This document shows positions 40,013 to 52,165 of a DNA stretch of 64,000 bases, piece by piece. Origin of the DNA: Toxonevra muliebris (Eukaryota > Arthropoda > Insecta > Diptera > Pallopteridae); assembly GCA_963691655.1 (NCBI GenBank), contig OY829327.1:63562079-63626078 (forward strand), read 5' to 3'. The notes beneath the pieces were generated by a model, which did not search any database, was not told the origin of the DNA, and saw only the letters and a program-made list of their open reading frames with translations. The number at the start of each line of letters is the position of its first letter. Positions within the stretch are counted from its first letter, which is position 1. The translations under genes were made by a program, and so were the position numbers.

Positions 40013-42657
40013 TTTTTTTTTCGAGGAGGAAAGCATTGAAAGCCTCAGTCAGTGTGAGACTTCCACTCACCAAAACCACCTCACATGTCCGGACGGTAGG
40101 TCCTCCCGGAACCACCGTTAAGTATTTCGTCGGGAGGCCGTCAGAGCATTACTGCTCAAGCGTCAGTTAAGGGTTATCTGCATTGCTCAATTGGATGCGT
40201 TCCATGTTGCGAACGCGTTCAGTGCGTCGAAGCGCAGACATCATCTTTGCTGCGGCTCCCTTGACTGCTTGCCACTTATGGGCTGTGTGGCACATATGCG
40301 TCGTAATGTTAGCCAATGTGGGAGCTTCTCCAAAGGCTTCGGTTATCTTCTCACGCTCAACGTTGAAACGTGGGCAATATAACAGTATATGCCGCGCGTC
40401 CTCCATATCTGCTGGACAGTTGGGGCAACTCGGATCCTCCTCATGCTTAAAGTGGTGAAGGTATTGCTTAAAGCAACCATGTCCACTAAGCAGTTGCGTC
40501 AAGTGAAAATCGATTTGACCATGCCGGCGGGTTATCCAACTCCCAATGTCTGGTATGAGCGCATATGTCCACCTTCCTTTGCACGCTATATCCCAACGTC
40601 GCTGCCACTCTTGTATACTCCGTTGTCGCTCCTCTACTTTAGACGCCTTGGAACCTGCCACATAGATGTTTTGGCATTCACACGCCAGTATGTCTATCGG
40701 TATCATACCTGCAATCACACCGATTGCTTCATCCGACACTGTGCGGAATCCACTAGCAACTCTAAGTGCGCTGCAGCGATAGGTCGCCCGCATCCCGGAT
40801 ATATATGAGTTTGCGTTGCATTCGCCCATACTGGCGCCACATACAGCAGAATTGAACTTGTGACTCAGGCCAGGAGTTTTCATCTGCTTGAGCGTGGCCC
40901 TCCGATGTTCGACATAATGCGGGACAGTGCACAATTAACCTTTGAGGCTTTTTCACTAACTGTCAGTAAATGATCTTTAAAAGTCATTCTGGCGTCTATC
41001 AGTAAACCAAGGTACCTCAGGTAGGGTTGAGAGACGATCTCATGCTCTCCCACTCTAAATTTGAACACCTCGCGTATCTTCCTTGAACTCAAGAGAACTG
41101 CTTCTGTTTTCTGTTCTGCCAACTCCAAATGCGCCCTTTGAAGCCATCTCACTATGCTCGCTATTGCATCGCTGCAGGTCTTCTCCAGCGTGTGAATATG
41201 CTTCGTTACCACCACCAGTGCGACATCATCAGCATATCCAACCAATGTGGCACCTATGGGGAGCTCAATCTCCAACACACCATTGTACATCACGTTCCAC
41301 AGTGTTGGCCCAAGTACGGAACCCTGTGGAACCCCTTGGGAGACGAGTTGGCGCTTTACACCATCATCGGTGTCGTATAGCAACACTCTGTCCTAAAAGT
41401 AGTTCGAGATGATTTTCTGTAGGTATCCCGGAACACCAAAACTGTTGACCGCCTGCATGATACGCGACCAACTCGCTGAATTGAACGCATTTTTGGTATC
41501 CAGTGTTACAACTGAGCAATATTGCTTGTCGCCGCCTCTCCACTTTTCACCCCTTGTCGCATCGCGCACTATTTGCATAACCATCTGGATAGCATCGATG
41601 GTGGATTTCCTACGACGGAATCCGAATTGCTGTGTAGAGAGACCACCAGGCCTCTCGAGCGTCTCCTGTAGTCTGTTGACAATAATGCTCTCAAGAATTT
41701 TACCCAACGAATCAAGCATACAGAGCGGACGGTACGCTGATGGATGGTCGGGTTTTTTCCCTAGTTTCAGTAGTAGCACCAATCTTTAACTCTTCCAGAA
41801 GCTAGGAAACACTCCTTCTTTTAGGCACGCAGTGTACATTTTGGCAAAGGTCACAGGATCTGCTCTGATGGCAGTCTTCAACGCCACATTGGGTATACCG
41901 TCCAGCCCAGGTGCTTTGTTGTCAGCCATTTTCGTAAGTGTCATCAGCAGCTCTTCGGTTGTCACATTAGGGATATGACCTATATCCGAGGGTTGATGGC
42001 AGCAGTGTACGCGTTCCGCCTGTTTGGGAAACAGCGCAGCCACAACTTTGTTCATAAGCACGGGATCCGAGGGTTGTGGTCCTCTAGGGCCTCTTACCGT
42101 CCTCATGACCACCTTGTATGCATTACTCCAGGGGTCAATGTCGGCGCCATCTCTTAATTCACGGAAAGAAGTATTCTTGCTGTCACGAATCGCTTTCTTT
42201 AATTTCTGGCGGCATACTTTGTATTCAGTGTGCAACGCCAACCACGTTGGAAGGTTTTGCGCACGTTGTGCTTTTCTACGCGCCCGGTGGCAGCGGCTTC
42301 TACATTTTGCAATATTTTCATTCCACCAGTAAACTGGCTTCCTGATTGGTGCACGGGTTCTTCTTGGCATTGCTGCGTCACTTGCTGTGCTTAGTCGTCG
42401 TCTGATGTTTGTCGCCATATTTTTTGCTACGTCGTCAGGTATAGCTACCTCGTTCCACGCCAACAGGAAAACTTCAGCATCGAAGCACCGTTGTTTCCAT
42501 CCTTTAGTTTGCGCCACTGGTATCCTCAGCCGGCGGTTGATTAGGCGAAGCTCAATAACAATTGCTCGATGATCACTGTGCGTATAGAAATCTCCCACGC
42601 TCCATGTGGCATTGCGCTCGATCGATGCGTGCGCAAATGTGAGGTCCATGTTGTTGT
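40013..42657 (-). mobile_element. 5'-truncated R1-type LINE with 13-15 bp target duplication
   Basis: TGTGTATTGCATG (continuing TT) stands at 40000-40012 next to a T-run (a poly-A tail on the minus strand) and again at 42658-42670, exactly bracketing the element. On the minus strand it starts inside the endonuclease domain and ends with a 3' UTR and poly-A. The coding part is less AT-rich than its surroundings. This is a typical target-primed insertion that ended before reaching ORF1. Confidence 0.88.
40167..42649 (-). pseudogene. R1-type LINE ORF2 (partial endonuclease, RT, C-terminal zinc finger)
   Basis: Order on the minus strand: the last part of the endonuclease with FYTHSDHRAIVIEL (SDH box) and linker with APGLDGIPNVALK (41786-42649); LGKKPDHPSAYRPLCMLDSL, QFGFRRRKSTIDAI and TLDTKNAFNSASW (41393-41782); SQGVPQGSVLGPTLWNVMYN, VGYADDVALVV and LRYLGLLIDARMTF (40880-41386); then a C-terminal domain with WQRRWD and the zinc knuckle CPNCPADMEDARHILLYCPR (40167-40934). 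The frame changes near 41785, 41390 and 40900, so three or more small indels or stops interrupt an otherwise complete 3' ORF2. The C-terminal CCHC pattern and APGLDGIPN are typical of R1-clade elements. Confidence 0.85.
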
Positions 42658-42983
42658 TGTGTATTGCATGTTGTTGTTGCCGCTATGCCAGCGCGTGCGC
42701 ATATGTGCATGAGAACGGTGAGACTAAGGGTCGGTGCTTACGGTACTTGACTATGGTAAGTGTTAACTTCTATGTTATGAGTGTTAAGATAATATTCAAT
42801 ATTGTTATTATTATTCTTTAAGGATTGACAATTATATTGTAGAATCTTCACAACCATTGTTATTATTTAATAAATCTTGATCAAAATCAGTAAATAAGCG
42901 CTTGAAGGGCTCATCAAAATCAAAGACAGCATTCGGCTCATGTATACAATTTTTTTTTAGCAAAAACATCTTTTGTGAACCTA

Positions 42984-43539
42984 AGGGCGATGTTACATGA
43001 TCAATGTTTTACTGTCAAACAATGAAATTGTTGTTGTTTTGAAAAATGAACACTGAGCGAAAGAGAGAATGAACACATTTCACTTCAAACTTTTTTAGTG
43101 ACGAAAAAAACCTGCATCACTTCAAATAAAATGGGGTTGCTGCAGATACACTATTGCATTTTATTGGAAAATACTAATATTTTATGAAAATACTAGACTT
43201 TTTACTAATTTATAAACACATTTTTTCCTTGCCACCCTTTGCGTTATTGGCTTTTGTTTGTTTAAGAACAGTACTCATTGTTTGCAATATTTTTTGTAGC
43301 TATTTCCACCGACATTATTTCATATTGTCATTATAATTATTTTCCATCCAATTCCATTCCAATTGTTGAATTTTCATGCACTCCAAAATACAATTAATTA
43401 CTTTTGAGTTGGAAAAACATAGTTGCAGGTAAAGTATCACAAAATAACATTCAGCAAAAAACTGATAGTGTAACAGTGCATCAAACAAAACGATGAAGAG
43501 AAAGTAAAAACAGAAAACATTGACCGTGTAACATCAGCC
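42984..43539. mobile_element. 556 bp MITE, TA-flanked
   Basis: Left end AGGGCGATGTTACATGATCA and the inverse of the right end (AGGCTGATGTTACACGGTCA) match over ~27 bp and both continue ATGTTTT. TA flanks both ends (42982-42983 and 43540-43541). No coding frame. It lies just outside the truncated 3' edge of BEL-1. Confidence 0.8.
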
Positions 43540-43567
43540 TAAGAAGTTCATTCGATAACTTTTCTAC

Positions 43568-44500
43568 CTAGGACCCCTGTTGTGACGGCACGTTGTCTTC
43601 GTGAACGACGACGAGATCGCCGACAACGACGTTGTGCTGTGGATGCAGCCACTTGTTGCGTTCTGGAGGCTCACTAGGTAGTCTCTCGACCACCCCCGCC
43701 AAAACTGTTGCTTGAGAAAGCAAACAAGTTGCCATCTGGCGAAGCAAGTCATTGGAGTGTTTGGTAGTTGTTCTGGCTGCAGCGTTCGTAGAGGACCCCC
43801 AATTAAGAGGTGTGCTGGGGTTAACGCCTGACCGTCGTTTGGGTCTTGGCTTAGCGGAGCGATTGGCCTTGAATTGAGTACTGCTTCCACTTCTATTAGC
43901 ACTGTACTTAGCTCTTCGATCGATAAAAGTGCGTTTCCGATCGTACGCATCAGCAGATTTTTCATCGACTTCACTGCCGCTTCCCATAGCCCTCCGAAGT
44001 GGGGCGCTCTCGGTGGTATGAATTTGAAAAGGAGCGGTGAACCTCTGAACCGAGTCCTGACTGTTGAGAAACGCTGCTGCCAGATCCTGCAGCTTCCTCT
44101 GTGCTCCTACGAAATTTCTTGCGTTGTCGCAGTATAGCTTCTCGGGCATCCCTCGGCGTCCAAAGAACCTTTTGAGAGCAAAAATGAACAATCAGAAGAT
44201 AAGTCACTTACTAATTCTAAATGGACTGCTTTAGAAGTGAAACAAACGAACACTGCTATATAAGTTTTTACAGGTGGTCGACCGCAAATTTTTAACGAGG
44301 TATACACGGGACCACAGAAATCTACACCACTTATTAAAAATGGGCGTAGAGCCCATCATTAGCTTGGGCTTATACCGAAAACAGTGAATGCAGCTTCGAA
44401 CGATTTTTCTACAGGATTCTTGAGCGTTTACTAGCCACAGTTTTTCTCTAAGAAGCGTCCAAAACTTTATTGGGTCTATTGTAAAATTCATCATTGGCTC
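43568..44500 (-). pseudogene. BEL-1 integrase (zinc finger, core, C-terminal part)
   Basis: Blocks on the minus strand: CRKIVRSCIHCFRYKP (HHCC zinc finger, about 44350-44420); VFVCFTSKAVHLELVSDLSS (44107-44307); GRRGMPEKLYCDNARNFVGA with the second catalytic Asp (in 43568-44191); [20 protein letters not shown] and LTPAHLLIGGPL (43564-43974); and GDLVVVHEDNVPSQQ at the truncated end. Frames change at about 44200 and 44000. The retroviral-type core is recognisable but the gene is broken. Confidence 0.82.
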
Positions 44501-46109
44501 TATTCGTGACCATAATTTGGCCAGAAGATGCACTGCACAGAGCTCTAACCGTGGTAAAGATTTCGTCTTCAAGGGAGCTACTTTTGACTTAGCAGTCAAT
44601 AATGTGCAATTGATACCGTCAACATTTTGACTGCGCACATAAATACAACAGCCATATGCTCTCATAGACGTATCGGAAAACCCATGAATCTGACAACTGG
44701 CATCTGAAGAAGTGTAAACAAATCGGGGTATTGTTATCAGCGATAACTGACTCAGATTTGTTTTGAAGTTTTGCCAGCTTGTTTCAAGGCGCAATGGAAT
44801 TGACTCATCCCAATCTAGTTTTTGAATCCAAAGCTCTTGTAATAAGATTTTAGCTCTGGTAACTATAGGAGAGAACAATCCAAGAGGATCAAACAAACGT
44901 GAAGAAACCGATAAAATATTTCTTTTTGTAGCTCGTAAATCGGGAAAACTTTCATCGAGAACAAAACGAAACAAGTCTTCTTTTGGTAGCCAATGGATTC
45001 CCAGAGTTTTCGTGGAATCTGAACCATTAAATTGAAGTGATTTCTCAGAACTCTCACTGTTAACTAAATCTGGGTGGTTTGAAAACCATTTTGCCAACGA
45101 TAATCCTGCCGTTTTCAATATATCTATTACCTCACTTCTAATTTGCTTCAGAGTTTCAAGATTATCGGCACCAGTTAACAAGTCATCGACATAAAAATCT
45201 CTCGAAATTACTTTTGACCCAAGTGGGTATGAGTCTTTGTTGCTATCACTCAGCATTTAAAGACACCTGATTGCTAAAAATGGAGCGGGTGAAGTTCCAT
45301 AAGTAACAGTGTTCAAACTGAATAATTGTATTGGGTCTGAATGATGCTGACGCCACACTATGAGCTGAAAATTCCTATCATCTTCATGTATTATAAGCTG
45401 CCTATACATTTTGGTCACATCTGCTGTAATGGCATACTTATGCAATCGAAAACGGAGAAGAGTAGAATATAGCTCCTCTTGAATGGTAGGGCCAACCATT
45501 AAGATGTCTTTCAACGCAACTTGTGATGATGTACGACACGAAGCGTCGAAAACAACACGCAACTTTGTTGTGGTACTTTGTGGTCTTAGGACACACTGAT
45601 GCGGAATGACGTAGTGTGGTGAACTTAAAATTTTGTTGTCGATTTGAGACATATGTCCTAAAGAGATATATTCTCTCATAATCCATAAACATGTTTTTAA
45701 CTTCTGTATTTTTGTCTAGTTTCTTCTCTAGATAACGAAAACGTCGCTCTGCGGTATCATACGATGAACCGAGAGTTTTTGGGTCAGACTTGAAAGGCAG
45801 TCTGTTCTTCACATTGTTGTTGCTCTGGCGTTAATTTGTTTTTGTTTGACTCTGACGGAATTTCCTCCAAAGCCCAAAACTTTTGAACCGTAGAGTCAAT
45901 TAACGAAAAATCTTCAGATTGGCACAAAATACTACTTATTTGAAAGTGAGGATAATTATGGATACCATATTTCCCTGACACAATCCAACCGTGAAGCGTT
46001 TTTTGAAGAGTTGGGTGCTCGGGGCTAGGTTTAATCTGGCCCACAGCGAGAAGATCGAAAAATGTTTCGGCACCCAACAACAAATCAATTTTTTGAGGTT
46101 TATGAAAAC
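44231..46109 (-). pseudogene. BEL-1 pol: reverse transcriptase and RNase H
   Basis: Starts (minus strand) right after the insertion with PGFHKPQKIDLLLGAETFFD, then KFWALEEIPSE (45784-46137); HYVIPHQCVLRPQSTTTKLR and VVFDASCRTSS, ITADVTKMYRQLIIHEDDRN and LNTVTYGTSPAPFLAIR (45257-45679); FYVDDLLTGADNLE, the YVDD catalytic box (44231-45256); KTLGIHW; and the RNase H-like part IHGFSDTSMRAYGCCIYVRS with [20 protein letters not shown]. Then a deletion leads to the integrase zinc finger. Frame changes near 45790, 45680 and 45257. Confidence 0.85.
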
Positions 46110-46113
46110 CAGG

Positions 46114-48150
46114 TGTACTGGTGTACATGAAAGACACGATGAAAGGATTTTTTTATATTTCATAGCTATTACACCCTGTGAGGTGAAGAAAAAAAAATAA
46201 GCTAACAATCATACGTCAGTGTTGCATAAAATTACGGCCACGTACCCCTATTGCTGAATGCTGACACCTACAGCCAACTTCATGGGATTTCCGATTTCCG
46301 CTAACTATATATATAGCTCGTCAGGTCGTCTCGTCCTTTTTCTTTTGTGGGTATCTGAAGCTGGTTGGCAACGTGCGTAGTGGATCATGAAGCGTTAATA
46401 AAACGCGTGGATTTTAAACCTTTTTTTTAAAAACCTCCATACGTTCTGTGGAATAAAATAAACAAGGAATTGTAAGTTGCCAGCTGACAATCATTCTCTC
46501 ATAATTTTACAGTATATAATCATTCTCACAGAATTTTTGGATTGCTATTTTTGCACGATTGACGGAATCCGTGAACCATCATTTTTTTCCACCTTGCAAC
46601 ACCGAACAGCGTTTGGAGCTGCAACAGATAATTATTGATATCTAAATATAAGTTATTTATATACATCTATATACCCCTATAGTAATATACTTAAAAATTT
46701 TTATATATTTTCTAAATCCCTCCTATTTGAAACACGCAGGAGAAATTTATGAAGCGGTACTTTCTTCCATAGAAAGAGAGAAAATTCTCCAAAGACAAAT
46801 CGCCTCATGCAAATTTCTCCGTGTTAGTTCAGTCTAATTTTAATGGCCGTCTCTAGTAGGTGCAGAAAAGAAAAAAAATAGTGAATTAAAAGTTAAAATA
46901 AGTAATTAATTTAAATGGAAAGAATAAAGTGAAAAATTGGTATTAAAGAAAGAAAAATGGAATCATGAGTTAAGAATAAAACTAAATTGAAGTGGATTTA
47001 AAGAAAAATAAAATAAGAAGAAAACTTTAGAAAAAAACGAAGAATAAGGCAAAATGACCGAATAATATATTAAATATAAATTTAAAGAAAAAAAAAGAAG
47101 AAAAAAAAAAGATGAGAAGAGTGTAGTGAAATTGGTGGTTAGAATAGAAAAAAAAAACCTATTGCATTGTATGAAAGACATTTAAAGTATACAAAAAAAA
47201 AAAAAAAAACAAATTCGGCAACAACAACAACGTCATCGGAGGAAAGGCCTTTCAACCGACGATGGAGTAAATCATGAAACCATAAGTCTGCACAATTCTC
47301 TAATTTGTTAAAATCGTTCTCGGTACTTTTTTTTTTATATATATTTGTTTCCATTAATTCAACTCGCGCTCCCCTCATTTTTTTTTTTGGTTAATGGAAT
47401 AAGTGGAATCGAAACATTCCCCATCTATTCTAAAATTGGTTCTCGCTATATGTAGAATTCACTGAACTTTGTATATGAATTAATTTTTTAAGCAGATCAG
47501 CTGTTGTGCTGCGCTACATTAAATGTTTGAGTTAATTAGTTAATTGAGAAACTATTTTTTTTTTCTATATCAAGATTTCTTTTTACTTGGCTTAGAATAA
47601 ATAGAATTCAATATAATTGTGAATTATTTTAATTGAATTTTTATCATTATAAGTTACCATTAAAATATTTCGAATATAAAGAAATGTATCATAGATATAG
47701 TTATGTTTAATTCAAACCAAATTAATTTGCATTGTTCTTGAATTTAATAAATATTATAATGATGTCTTAAACTAAATTTGGTCCGAATGATATGAAGTAG
47801 TGTGTTGTTGCTTATAGGGGTTTCCAGATAACACCGTAAGGAAACCATAAGTATGCTGCTAGTTGTGAGACGTTACAGAGGCGAACTGCATGTAAGAAAT
47901 ACGCTGTTGGATTTTGTTTACTTTGTCTGGTTTGTAAGCTCTAGGTTTTTTTTCTGTGTGTAATTTTTTTTCTGTTGAGACAAAACTAATAGTTTTTTTG
48001 TTAATCTAATTGCTACGATAAGGAACCCACGCCTGCTGACGCTCCGGGATGCAGCGAGTACACACAGCGCAGTCATTAAGATGTAGGACCCCTTAATAAA
48101 ATTTTTCCTTAGTTCTTTCTCTTTCTTTTAACTTGGTTAATCTCATAACA
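46114..48150. mobile_element. 2037 bp TGT...ACA insertion in BEL-1 pol, 4 bp target duplication
   Basis: CAGG stands at 46110-46113 and 48151-48154. The insert begins TGTACTGGTGTACATG and ends CATAACA, i.e. TG...CA. Removing it and one CAGG restores the BEL-1 motif LADPGFHKPQ exactly in frame, which proves the boundaries. Inside: no RT or integrase, A/G-rich low-complexity runs (46860-47120, 47190-47210) and no internal direct repeat of the ends. A 4 bp duplication with TG...CA fits a Gypsy-type LTR; the size suggests a very long solo LTR (such LTRs are known in Ulysses-type elements) or an internally deleted element. Confidence 0.78.
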
Positions 48151-48154
48151 CAGG

Positions 48155-49741
48155 ATCAGCCAGTTCGATATTTCAAGGGATGTTCCAACCACTTGTATTT
48201 ATTGTATGATCTGGTTGGTAAGCTGAAGCTAGCCGAAAATTCATGATTATTTAAACTTGATTTTACAAATGCGTTTAATTTAGATCGAACTGTAGTATTT
48301 GCTTTTCCGATGCCTACTACGTTTAAGCATCGTTCTTCTTTCCTTATACGCAACCTTTGAGATAACTCTTCTGTCATAAAGTTGACTTGAGAACCAGAAT
48401 CTAGCAATGTGCGTGCACATAGTCACCGGACTTGCTTTTGACTTTGACTATTGCTGTACCCAAAATCACATGATTAGCCATATTTGAAACATGCATCGCA
48501 TGAGATGTCGATGGCAGATTTTGCGTTTGCACATTCTCAAATGTAACTGGGTATTGATGCAGCAATGTATGATGTGACCGATTACATGTTCGACATCTAC
48601 TTGATTTGCATTTCGACACTGTATGATCCTTTCGAAGGCAATTGATACACAATGACGAAGATTTTGCAAACTCAAATCTTTGGTGCACAGATAATGCAAG
48701 GGCGAACAACCGGTAATGTAATGATCAGATAAATTACAATGTAGACACGTCGGCTGTCGTGATTTTGTGGCTGTAAACGAGGATTTCGGATTTCTATTAT
48801 GATTATCCTGTTTAGCCCTATTTTGGGAGATGGCAATCCTAAGCTTTGAAGTGGAAGCTTCTTCAGCGGAAATATGCTGATATCGTTTGTTAAGAGCGGC
48901 TTCACACTCATACCATAATGGCAATTTATCACAATCCAAGTTTTCTTCCCACTTGGACCGTGTAATGGAATCAACTTTCGACATTACAATGTGGATTATG
49001 ATCGCATTTGTAATATTTTCCTCATCACCCAATGACAGCAAAGAATCATAAACTGCTGAAACTGTATCGATCATATTACGCAGGGAAATGGCTGAAGGCT
49101 TTGAAATTTCAGGCAATTCGAAAAGTTTCGATATTGTATCGAAAAATATCAGACATTTATTGTCATAAACTTTTTTAAGGCTTGCTAGTGCCTTCGGGTA
49201 ATTTTCTTCCGAAATTTGAAAAGTTCTCACTGTGCCTAACGCTTCTCCGGACAGACATGAAATTAAATGACTAAATTTCTCAATGTTTGGAAATGTATGG
49301 TCATTGTGCACAAGACTCTCAAAAAGGCTCATAAAATTCTTGAATTCTGAATATTTGCCTTTGAATTTCGGCAATGACATTTTTGGAAGTCGAGAGCTGT
49401 GTGATGAACAGAAAGAAGCTTCAGGAATACTAGTAGGTGGTGGTGGTCGAATATTCAAAATGGATCTTATTGAAGATTTTGTTTCTACTATAAGATCCTC
49501 TATTTCTCCACGGGCATTATCTTCCTCATCAATATCTTCTATCTGAGACAGACAATCCATCAGCTTGGTGCTGTATTGATTTACCATGTCAAGACGGCAC
49601 TCTAACTCTGTTGGGTCAAAAGAGACCGTTTTTTCTCTTATTGCCTTTCGAATTCTACGAATATTATTTCTTGACAACGTTCTTTGCCTTTTCAAAGCAG
49701 TAAGCTCTTCCGCTTTTCTTGCGGTAATTTGTGCTTTGGCA
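48155..49741 (-). pseudogene. BEL-1 gag and protease
   Basis: Gag (48466-49695 frame, open from about 49741): coiled N-terminus, PKMSLPKFKGKYSEFKNFMS (the LPKF.G....F..F block typical of BEL/Pao gag), a capsid-like helical region with SGEALGTVR, and CLHCNLSDHYITGC. A frameshift near 48700 leads to FAKSSSLCINCLRKDHTVSK and CRTCNRSHHTLLHQ, two zinc-knuckle-like motifs. After another shift the protease reads MLDSGSQVNFMTEELSQRLR (DSGS active site). The last residues before the insertion at 48150 spell ELADP. No ATG is seen at the expected gag start; 49695 is the first Met in frame. Confidence 0.82.
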
Positions 49742-51570
49742 TGATTTAAAAAATTTTAATTTGCTGATAAAATGATATTAATTTTGTATGCGAGAAACAA
49801 AATTTGATCCACTGTTCTATCTCTAGCTATGTATTGAGCACAGGGATAGTTGGGTACACTTTGGAAAAGAAATCACAAAATAAAACGAAAACAATAACTC
49901 TAATATGTAGAATTTTAGTTAGTTGTAGGGAATTGGGGAGTGAGATCGTTTTAGTGGGCGACTGAAAATTTTAATTTTTTGTCAATTTGTAGATATGAAA
50001 AGAATATATTTTTTGTGTAAAACCTTTTATTAATTTTTTATTTTTATTATTCTTTGATTTTTGTTAAAAGTAGTTGTAATCGTAAACAAAAATATTATTT
50101 ACTTTTTGTGTTAATTATTAATTTGATCTAAAATATAGAGTTGGCATCCCTGATCAGCACGTAGCAGTGCGTTTGCTGCTTCTCTTTTTTCGATCTCTCA
50201 AAGTAACAACTAAGCAGGAAAATTACATATGCATTCAATAATATAATTAAAAAGTTCCACAATAAAAAGGTAATTGAAAAATTCTTTCTTTTCCTGGTTC
50301 TCTCATACTAGTTACTCTTCCCCTTAGCACAGTGTTACCCCTCGTCTAGCCCTTATGAGTATAGCATCAGCTCATGTGTGTTTATTGCCCATATGTGTCG
50401 AAGTGCACATCGCTACCCTAGATGAAACAAGTTAATCATTTTGTGTTTCTAATAAGGTAAATGCAGCTAATTCCGTACCACTAAGACATTTTGATCTTTA
50501 AAAATATATTGTTATCATGCGGTACCGTTGGCATAAATAAATAAATAAGATAAAAATTTTGGGTTTTATGTAATACTTGACTTTTTCTGTTTAATTATAA
50601 GTTTAAATATTTAAGTATTTTTACAATTTGAATCATTTATTTTAAATTTTCCAAAACCTTTAATTGCCGCTAATTCCGTGCTAAATTTTTGTCAGTAAAA
50701 CTAATTCCGTGCTAAATTTTTTTCAATTTTAAACTGGAATGCCCCCTTAACTTCTACTCCTGCATTATCTGATTGGCCAAAGTAATAACTAACATGTTTG
50801 TCAATGAAATCATTTTTCTTATTCATGTTTTATCTTTTAGACAAAAGCATAGGAACCGACGACAAAAATAGATGCCGCATAAGATCTATATTAGTATCTT
50901 TTCGTCCAGTTTTTCTAGTATGTGCCAATCGATTTCAATCGAACAAAATAGCAATAATAACTTGAATAGTTAGTAGCACTCAAATAAATAAGATAATTAC
51001 AAATTTTGCAAAAGAAAGAAACGAAGTGCCAACCGACATGCGTTAGTACTAAAACATGAAAAATTACGTTTTAGACGATTCTTTAAAATGTGTTTTTTCC
51101 AAGAATCGGAAAAGTTATTATTATTTCCAAATAATATAAGGTTCATTTTAACAAATTCTGAAAAAAAAATTTAGGAACTTTCAGGAAGTAATTTTTCCGG
51201 GTCTACAGAAAATGACGAATTTAAGAATTTTTTCATAAAAAAATATTTTAACTTTGTCTCCTCCCAAAATGTTATGTTCTAAAATTTAGGGAAAATTACT
51301 AATACAACTATATTATCTTACCATTTTAAAATTAAAATAAGTTTACCTTACTTATTTTCAGTCAAAAATGTATTTTTGACAAATTTTCTTTTGAAGCACC
51401 AACAAAAATTAATATCAGAATTGAATATTGCATTGTAAAAACCACCCATTTTGAGATGCTGCATCGAGAGAAAAAAACACTTTTAAGCAACAATTGTTAT
51501 GGTTTCTTCTTAGATGGAATTTTTTACTTTAAAATGATACCAATATTGCTAACTTTGGCTAACTGTGCGT
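49742..51570. other. non-coding spacer between BEL-1 and BEL-2
   Basis: AT-rich, no gene. GAGTTGGCATCCCTGATCA at about 50144 repeats a string near 22709. Around 50460-50730 the phrase CTAATTCCGT occurs three times, twice as CTAATTCCGTGCTAAATTTTT in close tandem, perhaps remains of a MITE. Nothing else supported. Confidence 0.4.
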
Positions 51571-51649
51571 TGTCACCTTCATATGTGGCCATGATTCTTC
51601 CAAGTGGCCACTGAAGAACCGGTACGTTGTCTTCCTTGATGATCACCAT

Positions 51650-52160
51650 TGTTGAGGATCCTCTGGAGGAACCTCTCATCAACCTCGATTAAGTGCTCCC
51701 TGCACCACCATCACCACCTCCACCATCGTCGTCTCGCGACGATATATAGATAATAGAATCAGTAAATTATTGAATTGAATTTCCCCCCTAAGGGCTAACA
51801 ATACCACTCTGGTATTATATTGAATTAAATTGAATTGTATAAAAAGTCCTTTGAAATACCACTCTGGTATTTTTCTATTACAATGTAATATATATATATA
51901 CTCTCCGTATATACCACTATTCTGTAATAGATTCTCTCAAAGTCATGGGATTATACCAATTGCCAGGCGTATAAAATCCCATGACTTGAGAAAACCTAAA
52001 GTAGTCTATGAGTACCTCTTGCTCATGCAAAATCAAATCCTAAATAAACACCACACTCCGTGTTAAATACTTTTTCAATCAAAATTAACGTTATTTTTAT
52101 TTAAACACTTCTGCACTACGTTTCACTGTTTCACATTCAAACCCCCTACAAATTCGTACA
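51650..52160. mobile_element. 511 bp solo LTR in BEL-2 integrase, 5 bp target duplication
   Basis: ACCAT flanks the insert (51645-51649 and 52161-52165); the insert begins TGTTGAGGATCC and ends ATTCGTACA. Removing it with one ACCAT joins the BEL-2 frame to DMVIIKEDNVPVLQWPLG, the normal integrase C-terminal block. Within it, + strand AATAAA near 52022 and a TATA-rich stretch near 51890 suggest the LTR is in + orientation. It also holds two AATACCACTCTGGTATT hairpins and an inverted pair AAGTCATGGGATT/AATCCCATGACTT (about 51940-51985). Confidence 0.85.
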
Positions 52161-52165
52161 ACCAT

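Larger units (their letters stand above)
43568..49741 (-). mobile_element. BEL-1: truncated BEL/Pao retrotransposon split by a 2.0 kb insertion
   Basis: Gag, protease, RT, RNase H and integrase blocks follow each other on the minus strand from 49741 down to 43568. No LTR could be recognised on either side, and integrase stops abruptly at 43572, so both ends are truncated. The stretch 46114-48150 is a foreign insertion. Multiple frameshifts and at least one internal deletion, between RNase H and the integrase zinc finger. Confidence 0.85.

Noticed and set aside
40183..42821. Several long plus-strand frames (for example 40389-40808, 41083-41412, 42024-42332)
   Set aside because: They lie opposite the R1-type LINE ORF2 on the minus strand and have no motifs of their own; they exist because the LINE is relatively GC-rich.
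46900..47181. A/G-rich stretch giving Phe/Ser/Leu-rich frames
   Set aside because: Low-complexity sequence inside the TGT...ACA insertion; no coding evidence.
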